DNA of 58,477 nucleotides from an uncultured Azospirillum sp. GTDB lineage: Bacteria > Pseudomonadota > Alphaproteobacteria > RF32 > CAG-239. The stretch covers positions 1 through 58,477 of the forward strand of contig UQAB01000010.1 in NCBI GenBank assembly GCA_900538765.1, given 5' to 3'. The notes beneath the pieces were generated by a model, which saw only the letters and a list, made by a program, of their open reading frames with translations, did not search any database and had not been told where the DNA came from. Position 1 is the first letter of the stretch. Each line of letters begins with the position of its first letter. Both the position numbers and the translations under genes were made by a program. Shown in pieces: positions 25,376 to 33,293 of the stretch.

Positions 25376-25562
25376 CGGATGTTCACAACCATAGGAAATT
25401 ACATGGCTCAGTGCTTTCGCGCATAGCCTTATAACACTGACATCCGCCTCCTAGCACATATCCAGGCAGATATCAGCATATCTTTATTTTAAGTCGCAAT
25501 CATGCTTGACGACTAATTTCCTAAAGGGTTGTGACGCCCTCAACGGCAAACTCTGCCGCCTG
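25354..25562 (-). ncRNA. Recurrent structured RNA, copy A (leader of 24371-25318)
   Basis: From the 5' end on the minus strand: hairpin P1 (25544-25558), P2 (AGGG/CCCT, 25525-25540), P3 (AGTCG/CGACT, 25492-25514), then a junction closed by nine perfect pairs (25440-25448 with 25374-25382). The junction encloses CAGTG/CACTG and CCAT/ATGG hairpins, and a terminator-like hairpin follows (25354-25375). P2, P3 and both junction hairpins have changed with pairing kept in the copy at 53.48-53.66 kb (CAGTG/CACTG becomes CGGCG/CGCTG; CCAT/ATGG becomes CCGT/ACGG). The 3' strand GAACAUCC is complementary to the Shine-Dalgarno of the downstream gene (25322-25329). Confidence 0.72.
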
Positions 25563-25568
25563 ATTGTA

Positions 25569-25597
25569 ATTTTAACATGTTGAAATTGAAGTTGCAA
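25569..25597 (-). promoter_or_regulatory. Promoter of RNA copy A
   Basis: Minus-strand TTGCAA (25592-25597) and TAAAAT (25569-25574) with a 17-bp spacer. The expected start (about 25562) falls at the conserved TCAGGC that begins the RNA in both this copy and the 53.6 kb copy. Confidence 0.65.
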
Positions 25598-25709
25598 TCT
25601 TTTTATAAGGATATAGTCGAAACTGTGAAGGGCGTGATTCTTAATAGAGCTCCAATCTAAGCAACGCGCCTTCCTAAGCACGGGACAACCATATGATAAA
25701 ATCCCTAGC

Positions 25710-25759
25710 TTAAATTTTGACATGGAAATAAACCTTATCCCCAAAGAACAAACACCATA
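25710..25759 (+). pseudogene. Remnant of a small HTH-like gene (3' end)
   Basis: The segment ending at 25759 translates as NFDMEINLIPKEQTP followed by stop. CCCCAAAGAACAAAC and the sequence beyond the stop (CATAACAAAAAGGCTCGCA) are nearly identical to the end of the 81-residue gene at 10461-10706. No start codon or N-terminal half is recognisable, so only the tail of a paralogue with its terminator survives. Confidence 0.5.
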
Positions 25760-25761
25760 AC

Positions 25762-25790
25762 AAAAAGGCTCGCATTGCGAGCCTTTTTTC
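25762..25790 (+). terminator. Terminator of the HTH-like gene remnant
   Basis: AAAAAGGCTCGCA pairs perfectly with TGCGAGCCTTTTT. This is the intact version of the hairpin at 10709-10733. Confidence 0.8.
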
Positions 25791-25833
25791 AAACCAATTA
25801 GCAATGAGTTTGATCTTTTTCAAACCAATCATC

Positions 25834-25942
25834 CATGGGTGGGATAAAGGGCTGTGCTGCGCTGGGATTTTTGAGCGACGTGTACAAAACAGTACACGAG
25901 CGATAAAATTACAAGCATGACAGCCCTTTAGCACATCCCCCA
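25834..25942. repeat. Palindromic repeat, type 1
   Basis: Arms GGGATAAAGGGCTGT and ACAGCCCTTTAGCACATCCC flank a GTGTACAAAACAGTACAC centre. The right end touches the fabZ stop codon on the minus strand. A degenerate copy lies at 10763-10852, and a right-arm fragment at 38464-38513. Confidence 0.8.
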
Positions 25943-26392
25943 TTATTTGATGATCATCGCCGTAAACTCAGCCTCCGACACAACCTTTCCGTCAACCTTA
26001 GCCTCACCCTTGAATACATAAACCTTACCACGCTCTTTGATTTTTTCAACATGCATGAAAAGCTGGTCACCGGGTTTTACGGGCTTGCGGAATTTTACGC
26101 CGTCTATGGACATGAAGAAAACGCCAAGCTTGTTTTCTTTGTAATTTTCCATACCGGAAATAACAACCGCTCCGGCTGTCTGCGCCATAGCTTCAATCTG
26201 CAAAACGCCCGGCATTACCGGATTTCCTGGAAAATGCCCCTGAAAAAATTCCTCGTTCATGGTAACGTTTTTCAAACCGATGCCTTTAACACCCGGCTCC
26301 TCGACTTCCAATCTGTCAACCAGCAAAAAAGGATAGCGGTGTGGCAGCATTTCCATAATTTCTTCAACAGTGTAAATTTTATTTTCTGACAT
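25943..26392 (-). CDS. fabZ: 3-hydroxyacyl-ACP dehydratase FabZ
   Basis: 149-residue hot-dog-fold dehydratase of fatty-acid elongation. LPHRYPFLLVDR holds the catalytic His, and FQGHFPGNPVMPGVLQIEAMAQ the second active-site segment with the Glu. I chose the ATG at 26392, where the standard FabZ N-terminus begins, with AGAGGAAAA upstream; the open frame extends further upstream but into lpxD. It lies 25 bases after lpxD, the normal order in lipid A clusters; lpxA, often next, is absent. Confidence 0.95.
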   Translation of the reverse strand: MSENKIYTVEEIMEMLPHRYPFLLVDRLEVEEPGVKGIGLKNVTMNEEFFQGHFPGNPVMPGVLQIEAMAQTAGAVVISGMENYKENKLGVFFMSIDGVKFRKPVKPGDQLFMHVEKIKERGKVYVFKGEAKVDGKVVSEAEFTAMIIK

Positions 26393-26417
26393 TAGTTTTT
26401 CCTCTTTAGATACAAAT

Positions 26418-27431
26418 TTATTTCTTTCCGACTTTTTGCAAATAGGCCACCTGGCGCATAAAGTCCTTAATTCCGACGGCCGGATATCCCATAACAATCT
26501 CTCCCGGCTTAATGTCACGCATAATACCGGATTGTGAAGCAATCTGCGCGCCGCTGCCGACAGTCAGATGGTCGGCAAAACCGGTCTGCCCGCCGCAAAC
26601 GACATAATCGCCGAAAGTGCAGCTTCCGGCAATACCGGCCTGCGCCACGATAATGCAGCCGTTGCCGAACTTGTCATTATGCGCAATCTGCACCAGATTA
26701 TCCACGCGCATCCCGTCGCCGATAACAGTATCGTCCAACGCGCCACGGTCAACGCAGGTATTGGCGCCGATTTCAACGTCATTGCCGATAATAACGCGCC
26801 CCAGCTGCGGAATGCGTTTATGCTTGCCGTCAATCATCATAAAGCCAAAACCGTCCTGGCCGATACGCGCCCCGGTATAGATATAGCAGTTGTCGCCGAT
26901 AATCGCATAAGACACCGAGGCATTGGCACCGATTCTGGTGTTGGAACCGATAACGCAGCCGCGGGCAATCACCACGCCGGCTTCAATAATACAGTTTTCG
27001 CCGATTTTGACATTTTCGCCGATAACGGCATATTCACCAATGGTGCAGTTCTGCCCGATAATCGCGCTCGGATGAATCTTGGCGGTTGAAGCAATATCCG
27101 CTTTCTGCAAATATTCGCTGTAAAACTCAATATTCAGCTTCAAAAAAGCCAGCTTCGGATTTTTCGTCGTCAGAATAATAACGCCCTCAGCCACAAACGG
27201 CGCCAGCTCTTCTGTCGTCACACAGGCCGTTGCCTTAATCGCCGCGCCTTTTTCCTTGATTTTCCTGTCATAGAAAAAACAAAGCTCATGGTCGCCGGCT
27301 TTATCCATGGTCGCGATATCATTTATCGTTACCTGAGCCTTTGTACAGTCTGCCAGTTTGGCATCACAAATCTCGGCAATATGCTGCAGCGTAAATGGTC
27401 CTTTGTTTTCAAAAAAAGTCGTATCAACCAT
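26418..27431 (-). CDS. lpxD: UDP-3-O-(3-hydroxyacyl)glucosamine N-acyltransferase LpxD
   Basis: 337-residue acyltransferase of lipid A synthesis. An N-terminal uridine-binding domain (about 1-100) is followed by a left-handed beta helix with many hexapeptide repeats ([IV]-G-x-x-x-x) from about residue 105. The catalytic His is expected in LVQIAHNDKFGN, and the C-terminal helix ends with YLQKVGKK. It adds the N-linked acyl chain to the glucosamine. Located between bamA and fabZ, as in many proteobacteria. Confidence 0.95.
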   Translation of the reverse strand: MVDTTFFENKGPFTLQHIAEICDAKLADCTKAQVTINDIATMDKAGDHELCFFYDRKIKEKGAAIKATACVTTEELAPFVAEGVIILTTKNPKLAFLKLNIEFYSEYLQKADIASTAKIHPSAIIGQNCTIGEYAVIGENVKIGENCIIEAGVVIARGCVIGSNTRIGANASVSYAIIGDNCYIYTGARIGQDGFGFMMIDGKHKRIPQLGRVIIGNDVEIGANTCVDRGALDDTVIGDGMRVDNLVQIAHNDKFGNGCIIVAQAGIAGSCTFGDYVVCGGQTGFADHLTVGSGAQIASQSGIMRDIKPGEIVMGYPAVGIKDFMRQVAYLQKVGKK

Positions 27432-27469
27432 GATAACCTCAACTCATAAATTAAAAATATCTCCGGACT

Positions 27470-29734
27470 TTACAGACGCGTACCGAAATTCAGACGGAAA
27501 GCCTCTGTCTTGTCGTAGCTCTTCTTGGCAATCGGGAAAGCCAGGTCAACATCAATATTGCCCATCGGCGACTGCCAGGTAACACCGACACCGGCGGCGA
27601 CGCGCGGCGAAGAAGAATACTCGACAATATCCGGATCAAGATTGTCAGGCTTGCCGAGAATACCGACATCCACAAACGTACGCCCCTTGACACCCAGCTC
27701 GTCCAGCCCAATCGGGAAAGACATCTCAGCGCCGGTATAAACCATCCAGTTGCCGCCTAAAGCATCGTCGGTATATTTATCGCGCGCACCGATACCGGCA
27801 TATTCAAAACCGCGCATATTATAACCGCCAAGATAATAACGGTTGGACAATCTGACATCTTTTCCGCCAAAACCTTCAATATAACCGCCGTTGGCAAACA
27901 GCTTGAACGTATAGTAATCAGCAATCGTGAAATACTTATAAGCCTTGGCGTCAAACTTATAAAACTTCTCATCGCCGCCCGCACCGGCAACATCATTGCC
28001 AAAGGACAGATAATAGCCTTCTTTCGGATTGATGGCACTGTCGCGTTTGTCATAAACCAGCGTCTGCCCGAAAATGGAACCGACATAATCGCCCTGCTCT
28101 TCCTTAATATAAATGGAAGCATTCTTGTCAACATTTTCAATCTTGTCCTTACGCAGCGTATAACGGACATACTGGGACAAATCGTCGGTATAATTCCAGC
28201 CCAGGCGCAGTCTTCCGCCGGTTGACGCACTGTCATAAGACCCTTCGTCCTGATAATCCTCGCTGGTGTGGAACAAATCAATACCGGCGCTCAGGCGGCG
28301 GCCGAGAAAATAAGGTTCGGTGAAATTAATATTATAATCCTGCGCGCGCTGCGAAACGCCGATATCAAAACCGAGCTGCTGCCCGCGTCCCTGGAAATTG
28401 TTTTCGGTAACGCCTGTTCTGACCAACGCGCCGTTAACCGTTGAATAACCGACGCCGACGTTAAAGTAACCGGTGGATTTTTCCTGAACCTTGACATTAA
28501 CGTCAGCCTTGTTGCTGTCATCGCTCGGCACAGTCTGAATATCAACCTTGCTGAAATAGTCCAGATTCTCCACATTACGACGGGAAGCTCTGATTTTCGC
28601 GGCATTAAAGGCATCGCCCTCGTCAATTCTGAACTCGCGGCGGATAACGTCGTCATCAGTGCGGGTATTGCCGCTGATGTTAATCTTGTCAACAAAAACG
28701 CGCGCCCCTTCCTTAATCCGGAAAGTAAGTACCATGGTGCTGTCCGCGACATTTCTTTCCAGCTCGGGATTAACGTCGACAAAAGCAAAACCTTTCTTAC
28801 CAAGCTCTTCGGTAATTTCATAAACCGATTTTTCTGCTTTTTCGGCATTATAAGTATCGCCGGCTTCCAGCAGCAGAACTTCTTTCAGCTCTTCGGTATT
28901 GACATCCTTAATCTCGGAAACAATCCGAATGTCCGCCACCTGATAACGCGGCCCTTCGTCCAAAACATAAGTCAGCACAAAAGACTTCTTGTCCGGGCTG
29001 AGTTCCGCCACCGCCGACACAACGCGGAAATCGGCATAACCGTGTTTCAGATAAAAGCGGCGCAGCATTTCCTTGTCATAATTCGTTTTCTCGGCGTCAT
29101 AATTTTCGGAGCTTGAAAAAATGCGGTACCAGCGGCTTTCCTTGCTCATAATTTCCGATTCCAGATCATCGCTGCTGTAATGCGTATTGCCGATGAAATT
29201 GACCTTGTCAATACTGGCCACCGGCCCTTCTTCAATTTCAAAGACAAGGTCGACGCGATTCTGGTCGCGCTTGATGATTTTCGGATCAACCGCCGCAGCA
29301 TAACGCCCGTTGCGCTTATAAACTTCCAGAATACGCTGAACGTCTTCCTGTACCCGCGCTTTGTTATAAGTCGTGCGCGGCGCGGACTGAACTTCCTTTT
29401 CGAGCATGGCGGAATCAACTTTGTCGTTGCCGTCAAACACCCGCTCATTAATCATCGGGCTTTCAATAACACTGATAATCATCCGGCCGTCAGGCGTAAC
29501 GCTGAACGACACATCCTCAAACAAACCGGTCGCATAAAGCTGTTTTAACGATTCGTCCATCTTGTCCTCGGACACAACCTTGCTTTTATCAATATCCAAA
29601 TAAGACATCACCGTTTCGTTTTCGACCCGTTGCAGCCCCACGACCTGAATATCCCGGACATACACGTCGGCGGCATAGGCGTTTGCAGCCATAACCGCGC
29701 TCATCAGGCAAGTGCTAAAATACAGTTTTTTCAT
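27470..29734 (-). CDS. bamA: Outer-membrane protein assembly factor BamA
   Basis: 754-residue outer-membrane insertase. It has a signal peptide (MKKLYFSTCLMSAVMAANAYAA), five POTRA domains (about residues 25-425, the first beginning VYVRDIQVVGLQRVENETV), and a C-terminal beta barrel that ends with FRLNFGTRL, lacking a final aromatic Phe but similar to other alphaproteobacterial BamA tails. It folds and inserts outer-membrane proteins. I chose the ATG at 29734 because AAGGA lies ten bases before it; an upstream ATG at 29752 adds six residues ahead of the signal peptide. Lies 21 bases after rseP. Confidence 0.96.
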   Translation of the reverse strand: MKKLYFSTCLMSAVMAANAYAADVYVRDIQVVGLQRVENETVMSYLDIDKSKVVSEDKMDESLKQLYATGLFEDVSFSVTPDGRMIISVIESPMINERVFDGNDKVDSAMLEKEVQSAPRTTYNKARVQEDVQRILEVYKRNGRYAAAVDPKIIKRDQNRVDLVFEIEEGPVASIDKVNFIGNTHYSSDDLESEIMSKESRWYRIFSSSENYDAEKTNYDKEMLRRFYLKHGYADFRVVSAVAELSPDKKSFVLTYVLDEGPRYQVADIRIVSEIKDVNTEELKEVLLLEAGDTYNAEKAEKSVYEITEELGKKGFAFVDVNPELERNVADSTMVLTFRIKEGARVFVDKINISGNTRTDDDVIRREFRIDEGDAFNAAKIRASRRNVENLDYFSKVDIQTVPSDDSNKADVNVKVQEKSTGYFNVGVGYSTVNGALVRTGVTENNFQGRGQQLGFDIGVSQRAQDYNINFTEPYFLGRRLSAGIDLFHTSEDYQDEGSYDSASTGGRLRLGWNYTDDLSQYVRYTLRKDKIENVDKNASIYIKEEQGDYVGSIFGQTLVYDKRDSAINPKEGYYLSFGNDVAGAGGDEKFYKFDAKAYKYFTIADYYTFKLFANGGYIEGFGGKDVRLSNRYYLGGYNMRGFEYAGIGARDKYTDDALGGNWMVYTGAEMSFPIGLDELGVKGRTFVDVGILGKPDNLDPDIVEYSSSPRVAAGVGVTWQSPMGNIDVDLAFPIAKKSYDKTEAFRLNFGTRL

Positions 29735-29755
29735 CAGTGTCTTATCCTTCATCTT

Positions 29756-30889
29756 CTATGCAAACCAACGATTAATCAAGCGGACGACGTCGTTCCATGT
29801 TGCAAAAATCATCAGAGCCATAATTAAAGCAAAACCGGTTTTAAATAAAATTTCTTTGAACTTAACACCAAGTTCTCTTCTTGTCACCAGTTCAATTAAG
29901 TTTATCACAATATGTCCGCCGTCAAGCATCGGAATGGGGAACAGATTGATCAACCCCAGATTGATTGACAACAGCGCCATAAAGACCACAAAATCAAGAA
30001 TACCGTTCTGCTTGGTAATGTCCCCGGACATTTCGGCAATACGGATAATGCCGCCGACATCCTCGCCGCCACGCTTGCCGGTAATCATCTGTCCCACACC
30101 GCGCAAAGTCGCCATGGTAATGTCTGCCGTTTCGACCGAAGCGTCATGCAGCGCCGCAAAAAAGCCCAGACGCTCATGGTCGACTTCCATAATGCTCAAA
30201 GATTTGATACCAAGCATTACCTGGCTGGTTGTCGTCCCGTCGCTGTTTTTCATCTCAACCGGAACCAGATTCAGGCTGATTTCCTTTTCGGCACCGTCGC
30301 GCAGCAACACAACGTCGGCCTTGCCGTCAACCGCCAGCGTCACTTCATAATTAATGTCTTTGAAATTATTAATCTTATGCCCGTTGATTGTCAGGATGCG
30401 GTCATTGGCCTGAATACCGCCCTGCTCTGCCGCACTGCCTTTGATAACCGAACCGACGACCGGCGGAAAGTCCATCTTACCCAAAGCCATGAAAATGGAA
30501 GTAAACACCAAAATGGCAAACAGATAGTTTGCCGCCGGACCGGCCACCGCAATCAAAATTTTCTTAAACGGCGGCAGGAATTGAAAGACATGTTTTTTTT
30601 CTTCGTCACTCAAGTCCTTGAGTTTTTCCGATTCGGCAGCGGAAGCGGCATCTTCGTCACCAAAAAATTTGCAGTAACCGCCGAGAGGAACCGCCGCGAT
30701 TTTCCAGTGCGTTCCTTTTATGTCCGTACGCCCCCACAGTTCCTTGCCGAAACCGATGGAAAACTCGTCAACCTTAACGCCGAGCAGCCGCGCCACCCAG
30801 AAATGTCCGAGTTCGTGAACAAAAACCAAAATCCCCAAAAGGACCAGAAACGGCAACACATAATATGCCATATTAATCAACCACTGCAT
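29756..30889 (-). CDS. rseP: Site-2 protease RseP
   Basis: 377-residue intramembrane zinc metalloprotease. HELGH (about residues 25-29) binds zinc in the first membrane segment, with LINLFPIPMLDGGHI near residue 325 providing the third ligand. One PDZ domain (about 130-200, GSAAEQGGIQANDRI) is visible, where E. coli has two. It cleaves anti-sigma factors and signal-peptide remnants. Located between cdsA and bamA; the dxr gene often found upstream of cdsA/rseP is missing. Confidence 0.94.
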   Translation of the reverse strand: MQWLINMAYYVLPFLVLLGILVFVHELGHFWVARLLGVKVDEFSIGFGKELWGRTDIKGTHWKIAAVPLGGYCKFFGDEDAASAAESEKLKDLSDEEKKHVFQFLPPFKKILIAVAGPAANYLFAILVFTSIFMALGKMDFPPVVGSVIKGSAAEQGGIQANDRILTINGHKINNFKDINYEVTLAVDGKADVVLLRDGAEKEISLNLVPVEMKNSDGTTTSQVMLGIKSLSIMEVDHERLGFFAALHDASVETADITMATLRGVGQMITGKRGGEDVGGIIRIAEMSGDITKQNGILDFVVFMALLSINLGLINLFPIPMLDGGHIVINLIELVTRRELGVKFKEILFKTGFALIMALMIFATWNDVVRLINRWFA

Positions 30890-30898
30890 TATAAAAAC

Positions 30899-31690
30899 CT
30901 ACTGAATATGAAAAACAACAATTGTCAAAAGCAAAGCAAACGGCGCGGCAAAAATCAGCCCGTCAATCCGGTCAAAAATACCGCCGTGCCCTGGGATAAG
31001 ATTGCTGGAATCTTTCAACCCAAGGCTTCTCTTGATATGGGATTCGATTAAATCGCCAATCTGGGCAATCACCGCCAAAAACGGCGCCGCAATCGTAAAG
31101 GCTTTTCCCCAATAAGGCAAAAGCGCATAATGGCCGTAAACCGCCGAAAACGCCGTTGCCAGAAGCATACCGCCGATAAGCCCCGCCCAGGTTTTGTTGG
31201 GGCTGATTTTCGGCGCCAGCTTCGGCCCCTTGATTGTCGTGCCGAACGCATAACCGCCGACATCAACGCACCAAATCAGCAAAAAGTACCAAAACATACC
31301 GGCCATTCCGGTCAGAAGATACAGCCAGACCAGACAGCCGAGCCCAAGCGTTATATAAGGAACGCCAAGCACCAGCAGCCCGCGCCTTTTTTCGCCGCGG
31401 GACTTGTAAGCGGCCACAGCCGTCGCCAAAACAAGCGCCAGCGGAATAACAATTATATGCATCGTCCAAACCGCCGCGCTGACTGAAAATGCATAAATGG
31501 AAACATACAGGCTTTTTTTCCCGGCCGGCGCAGCCATCTCCGCCCATTCCCAGGCCAGAAGACAGCCTAAAAACATGACAAACAGGTTAAAACAGGGTAT
31601 ACCGATATAAATAACGGCCAGTGTTGCCGGCGCCATAACCGCCGCCGCAGCAGCCCTTTTGATTAAAGCATCTTTTTTAGACTTTTCCAT
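30899..31690 (-). CDS. cdsA: Phosphatidate cytidylyltransferase CdsA
   Basis: 263-residue polytopic membrane enzyme that forms CDP-diacylglycerol from phosphatidate and CTP, the branch point of phospholipid synthesis. About seven hydrophobic segments are seen, and the family signature SLGLKDSSNLIPGHGGIFDRIDGL is near the C-terminus with its catalytic Asp residues. It overlaps the uppS stop by 14 bp, giving coupled expression. Confidence 0.95.
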   Translation of the reverse strand: MEKSKKDALIKRAAAAAVMAPATLAVIYIGIPCFNLFVMFLGCLLAWEWAEMAAPAGKKSLYVSIYAFSVSAAVWTMHIIVIPLALVLATAVAAYKSRGEKRRGLLVLGVPYITLGLGCLVWLYLLTGMAGMFWYFLLIWCVDVGGYAFGTTIKGPKLAPKISPNKTWAGLIGGMLLATAFSAVYGHYALLPYWGKAFTIAAPFLAVIAQIGDLIESHIKRSLGLKDSSNLIPGHGGIFDRIDGLIFAAPFALLLTIVVFHIQ

Positions 31691-32396
31691 ATCTTCTCTC
31701 CCGGGAGTTAAAGTCTGTCATAATCGCTTCCAGTTCCTGCCCGCTGAAATCAGGCCACGCCGTCTGCGTAAAAAACAATTCGCTGTACGCAATCTGCCAG
31801 AGCAGATAGTTGCTGATGCGCTGTTCGCCGCTGGTACGGATTAAAATGTCCGGATCCGGAATATCTTTGGTGTAGAGCATAGCAGAAAATTGCGCAATAT
31901 CAATATCACTTTCCGACATATCACCGTTTTTCACCAAAACGGCCAATTTTCTGGCCGCCTGAACAATTTCCTGCCGCGAACCGTAACTGATGGCAAAACA
32001 CAGGGTCATGCCGCTGTTTTCCGCCGTCTGCCGTTCCAAGGCTTCCATACTGCGGACAATATCGTCAGCCAGCATCGCGCGCTCGCCGATAAAACGGATT
32101 CTGATATTTTTTTCATGAAGTTCCCTGAAATCCGAATTCAGATACTGGCGCAACAACCCCATCAGCGTGTCCACTTCTTCCTGAGGACGCTGCCAGTTCT
32201 CGGTCGAAAAAGCGTAAAGCGTCAGAAACTTCACCCCCAGGCGGTTAGCCTCCTGAGCAATTTCCTTAACCTTTTCCGCCCCTTTCTTGTGACCGGCCGA
32301 ACGCGGCAAAAGACGCTTCTTGGCCCAGCGCCCGTTCCCGTCCATGATAATGGCAATATGTTTTATACCGTCTGACATAATCTTAGAAATATTCAT
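31677..32396 (-). CDS. uppS: Undecaprenyl diphosphate synthase UppS
   Basis: 239-residue cis-prenyltransferase that makes the C55 lipid carrier used for peptidoglycan and O-antigen synthesis. IAIIMDGNGRWAKKR carries the catalytic Asp, and TLYAFSTENWQRP and DPDILIRTSGEQRISNYLLWQ are the conserved later regions. Two starts are possible, 32396 or 32378; neither has a strong ribosome binding site. The gene is preceded by a palindromic repeat. Confidence 0.95.
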   Translation of the reverse strand: MNISKIMSDGIKHIAIIMDGNGRWAKKRLLPRSAGHKKGAEKVKEIAQEANRLGVKFLTLYAFSTENWQRPQEEVDTLMGLLRQYLNSDFRELHEKNIRIRFIGERAMLADDIVRSMEALERQTAENSGMTLCFAISYGSRQEIVQAARKLAVLVKNGDMSESDIDIAQFSAMLYTKDIPDPDILIRTSGEQRISNYLLWQIAYSELFFTQTAWPDFSGQELEAIMTDFNSRERRYGKV

Positions 32397-32435
32397 TCAA
32401 ACATCAAAATAAATAATGCAAGGACACCTAAATCA

Positions 32436-32500
32436 CTTTACACGAACCACAACCTTTAGCCGCTGTAAGACTGCCTGGATGATGTGTATACGAACTTTAC
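32436..32500. repeat. Partial palindromic repeat, type 2
   Basis: The sequence CGAACCAC, a GTAAGACTGC-like segment, GGATGATGTG and TATACGAACTTTAC reproduces only the right half of the adjacent full repeat at 32514-32641. It is an eroded or truncated tandem copy. Confidence 0.6.
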
Positions 32501-32513
32501 CCTTAGCCGCTGT

Positions 32514-32641
32514 AAAAGTTTGGAGAGTGCGTTAGATAGAGTGGTTTCTAGGTGTGAGAAAAATCCTAGTGTACAAAATAGTACATGGATTTTTCGAACC
32601 ACCGTAAAACTGCTCTAGATGACGTGCTATACGAACTTTTA
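32514..32641. repeat. Palindromic repeat, type 2
   Basis: Full-length copy highly similar to 10857-10984, with the same AAAAGTT and GAACTTTT ends and a GTGTACAAAATAGTACAT centre. The right end abuts the frr stop codon, and the repeat separates frr from uppS. Confidence 0.85.
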
Positions 32642-33205
32642 CTAGACCTGGAGGATGTCCTTCTCTTTTTGACTCAACATCTCTTCAATCTTTTTGATTG
32701 AGTCGTCAGTCAGCTTCTGAATTTCATTTTCATAACGCTTTTCGTCGTCTTCGGAAATAGCATTGTCCTTCTTCAGCTTTTTGACTTCATCAAGCGCTTC
32801 ACGGCGAAGGTTGCGAATAGCGACTTTGTTGTTCTCGGCATATTTGCTGGCAATCTTGGTCAGTTCTTTTCTTCTTTCTTCGCTGAGCGGCGGAACGGGA
32901 ACACGAATAAGCTGTCCGTCGGAAGCCGGGTTTAAGCCCAATTCCGATTCCATAATTGCTTTTTCAACCGCTTTGGCTAATCCTCTGTCCCATACGGAAA
33001 CGGAGATGGTGCGCGCATCAGGCGTTGACACCGTGCCGAGCTGGGACAAAGGTGTCATGCTGCCGTAGGCTTCAACCATAATGCCGTCCAGCAGACTGAC
33101 ATGGGCGCGGCCGGCGCGCAAACCGCCGAAATCGTTTTTCAGGGCATCCAGCGTCTTGTCCATTTTAGACTTTGCTTCGTTTTTAATACTCGTAAAATCT
33201 GTCAT
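32642..33205 (-). CDS. frr: Ribosome recycling factor
   Basis: 187-residue RRF that, with EF-G, splits ribosomes after termination. It has a long helical bundle with the typical DALKNDFGGLRAGRAHVSLLDGI start, the PPLSEERRKELTKIASKYAE central helix, and the VRNLRREALDEVKKL-like segment. The ATG follows AGAGG. Sits after pyrH as in most bacteria. Confidence 0.97.
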   Translation of the reverse strand: MTDFTSIKNEAKSKMDKTLDALKNDFGGLRAGRAHVSLLDGIMVEAYGSMTPLSQLGTVSTPDARTISVSVWDRGLAKAVEKAIMESELGLNPASDGQLIRVPVPPLSEERRKELTKIASKYAENNKVAIRNLRREALDEVKKLKKDNAISEDDEKRYENEIQKLTDDSIKKIEEMLSQKEKDILQV

Positions 33206-33293
33206 GTTTATTTTTACCTCTTAAGTTTTTGATAAAAGCATAATTATTTATTTTCGCCGCTTTGGCAAGCAGTTTTTCGCGCCGCGGCGGATT

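Noticed and set aside
25510..25620. Group I intron-like pairing CGACTA with ATATAGTCG on the plus strand
   Set aside because: Other core elements (P, Q, R) are missing, the match is absent from copy B, and the minus-strand RNA with promoter and terminator explains the sequence better.
26393..26542. N-terminal extension of fabZ
   Set aside because: It overlaps the end of lpxD and adds residues without resemblance to FabZ proteins; the ATG at 26392 has a good ribosome binding site.
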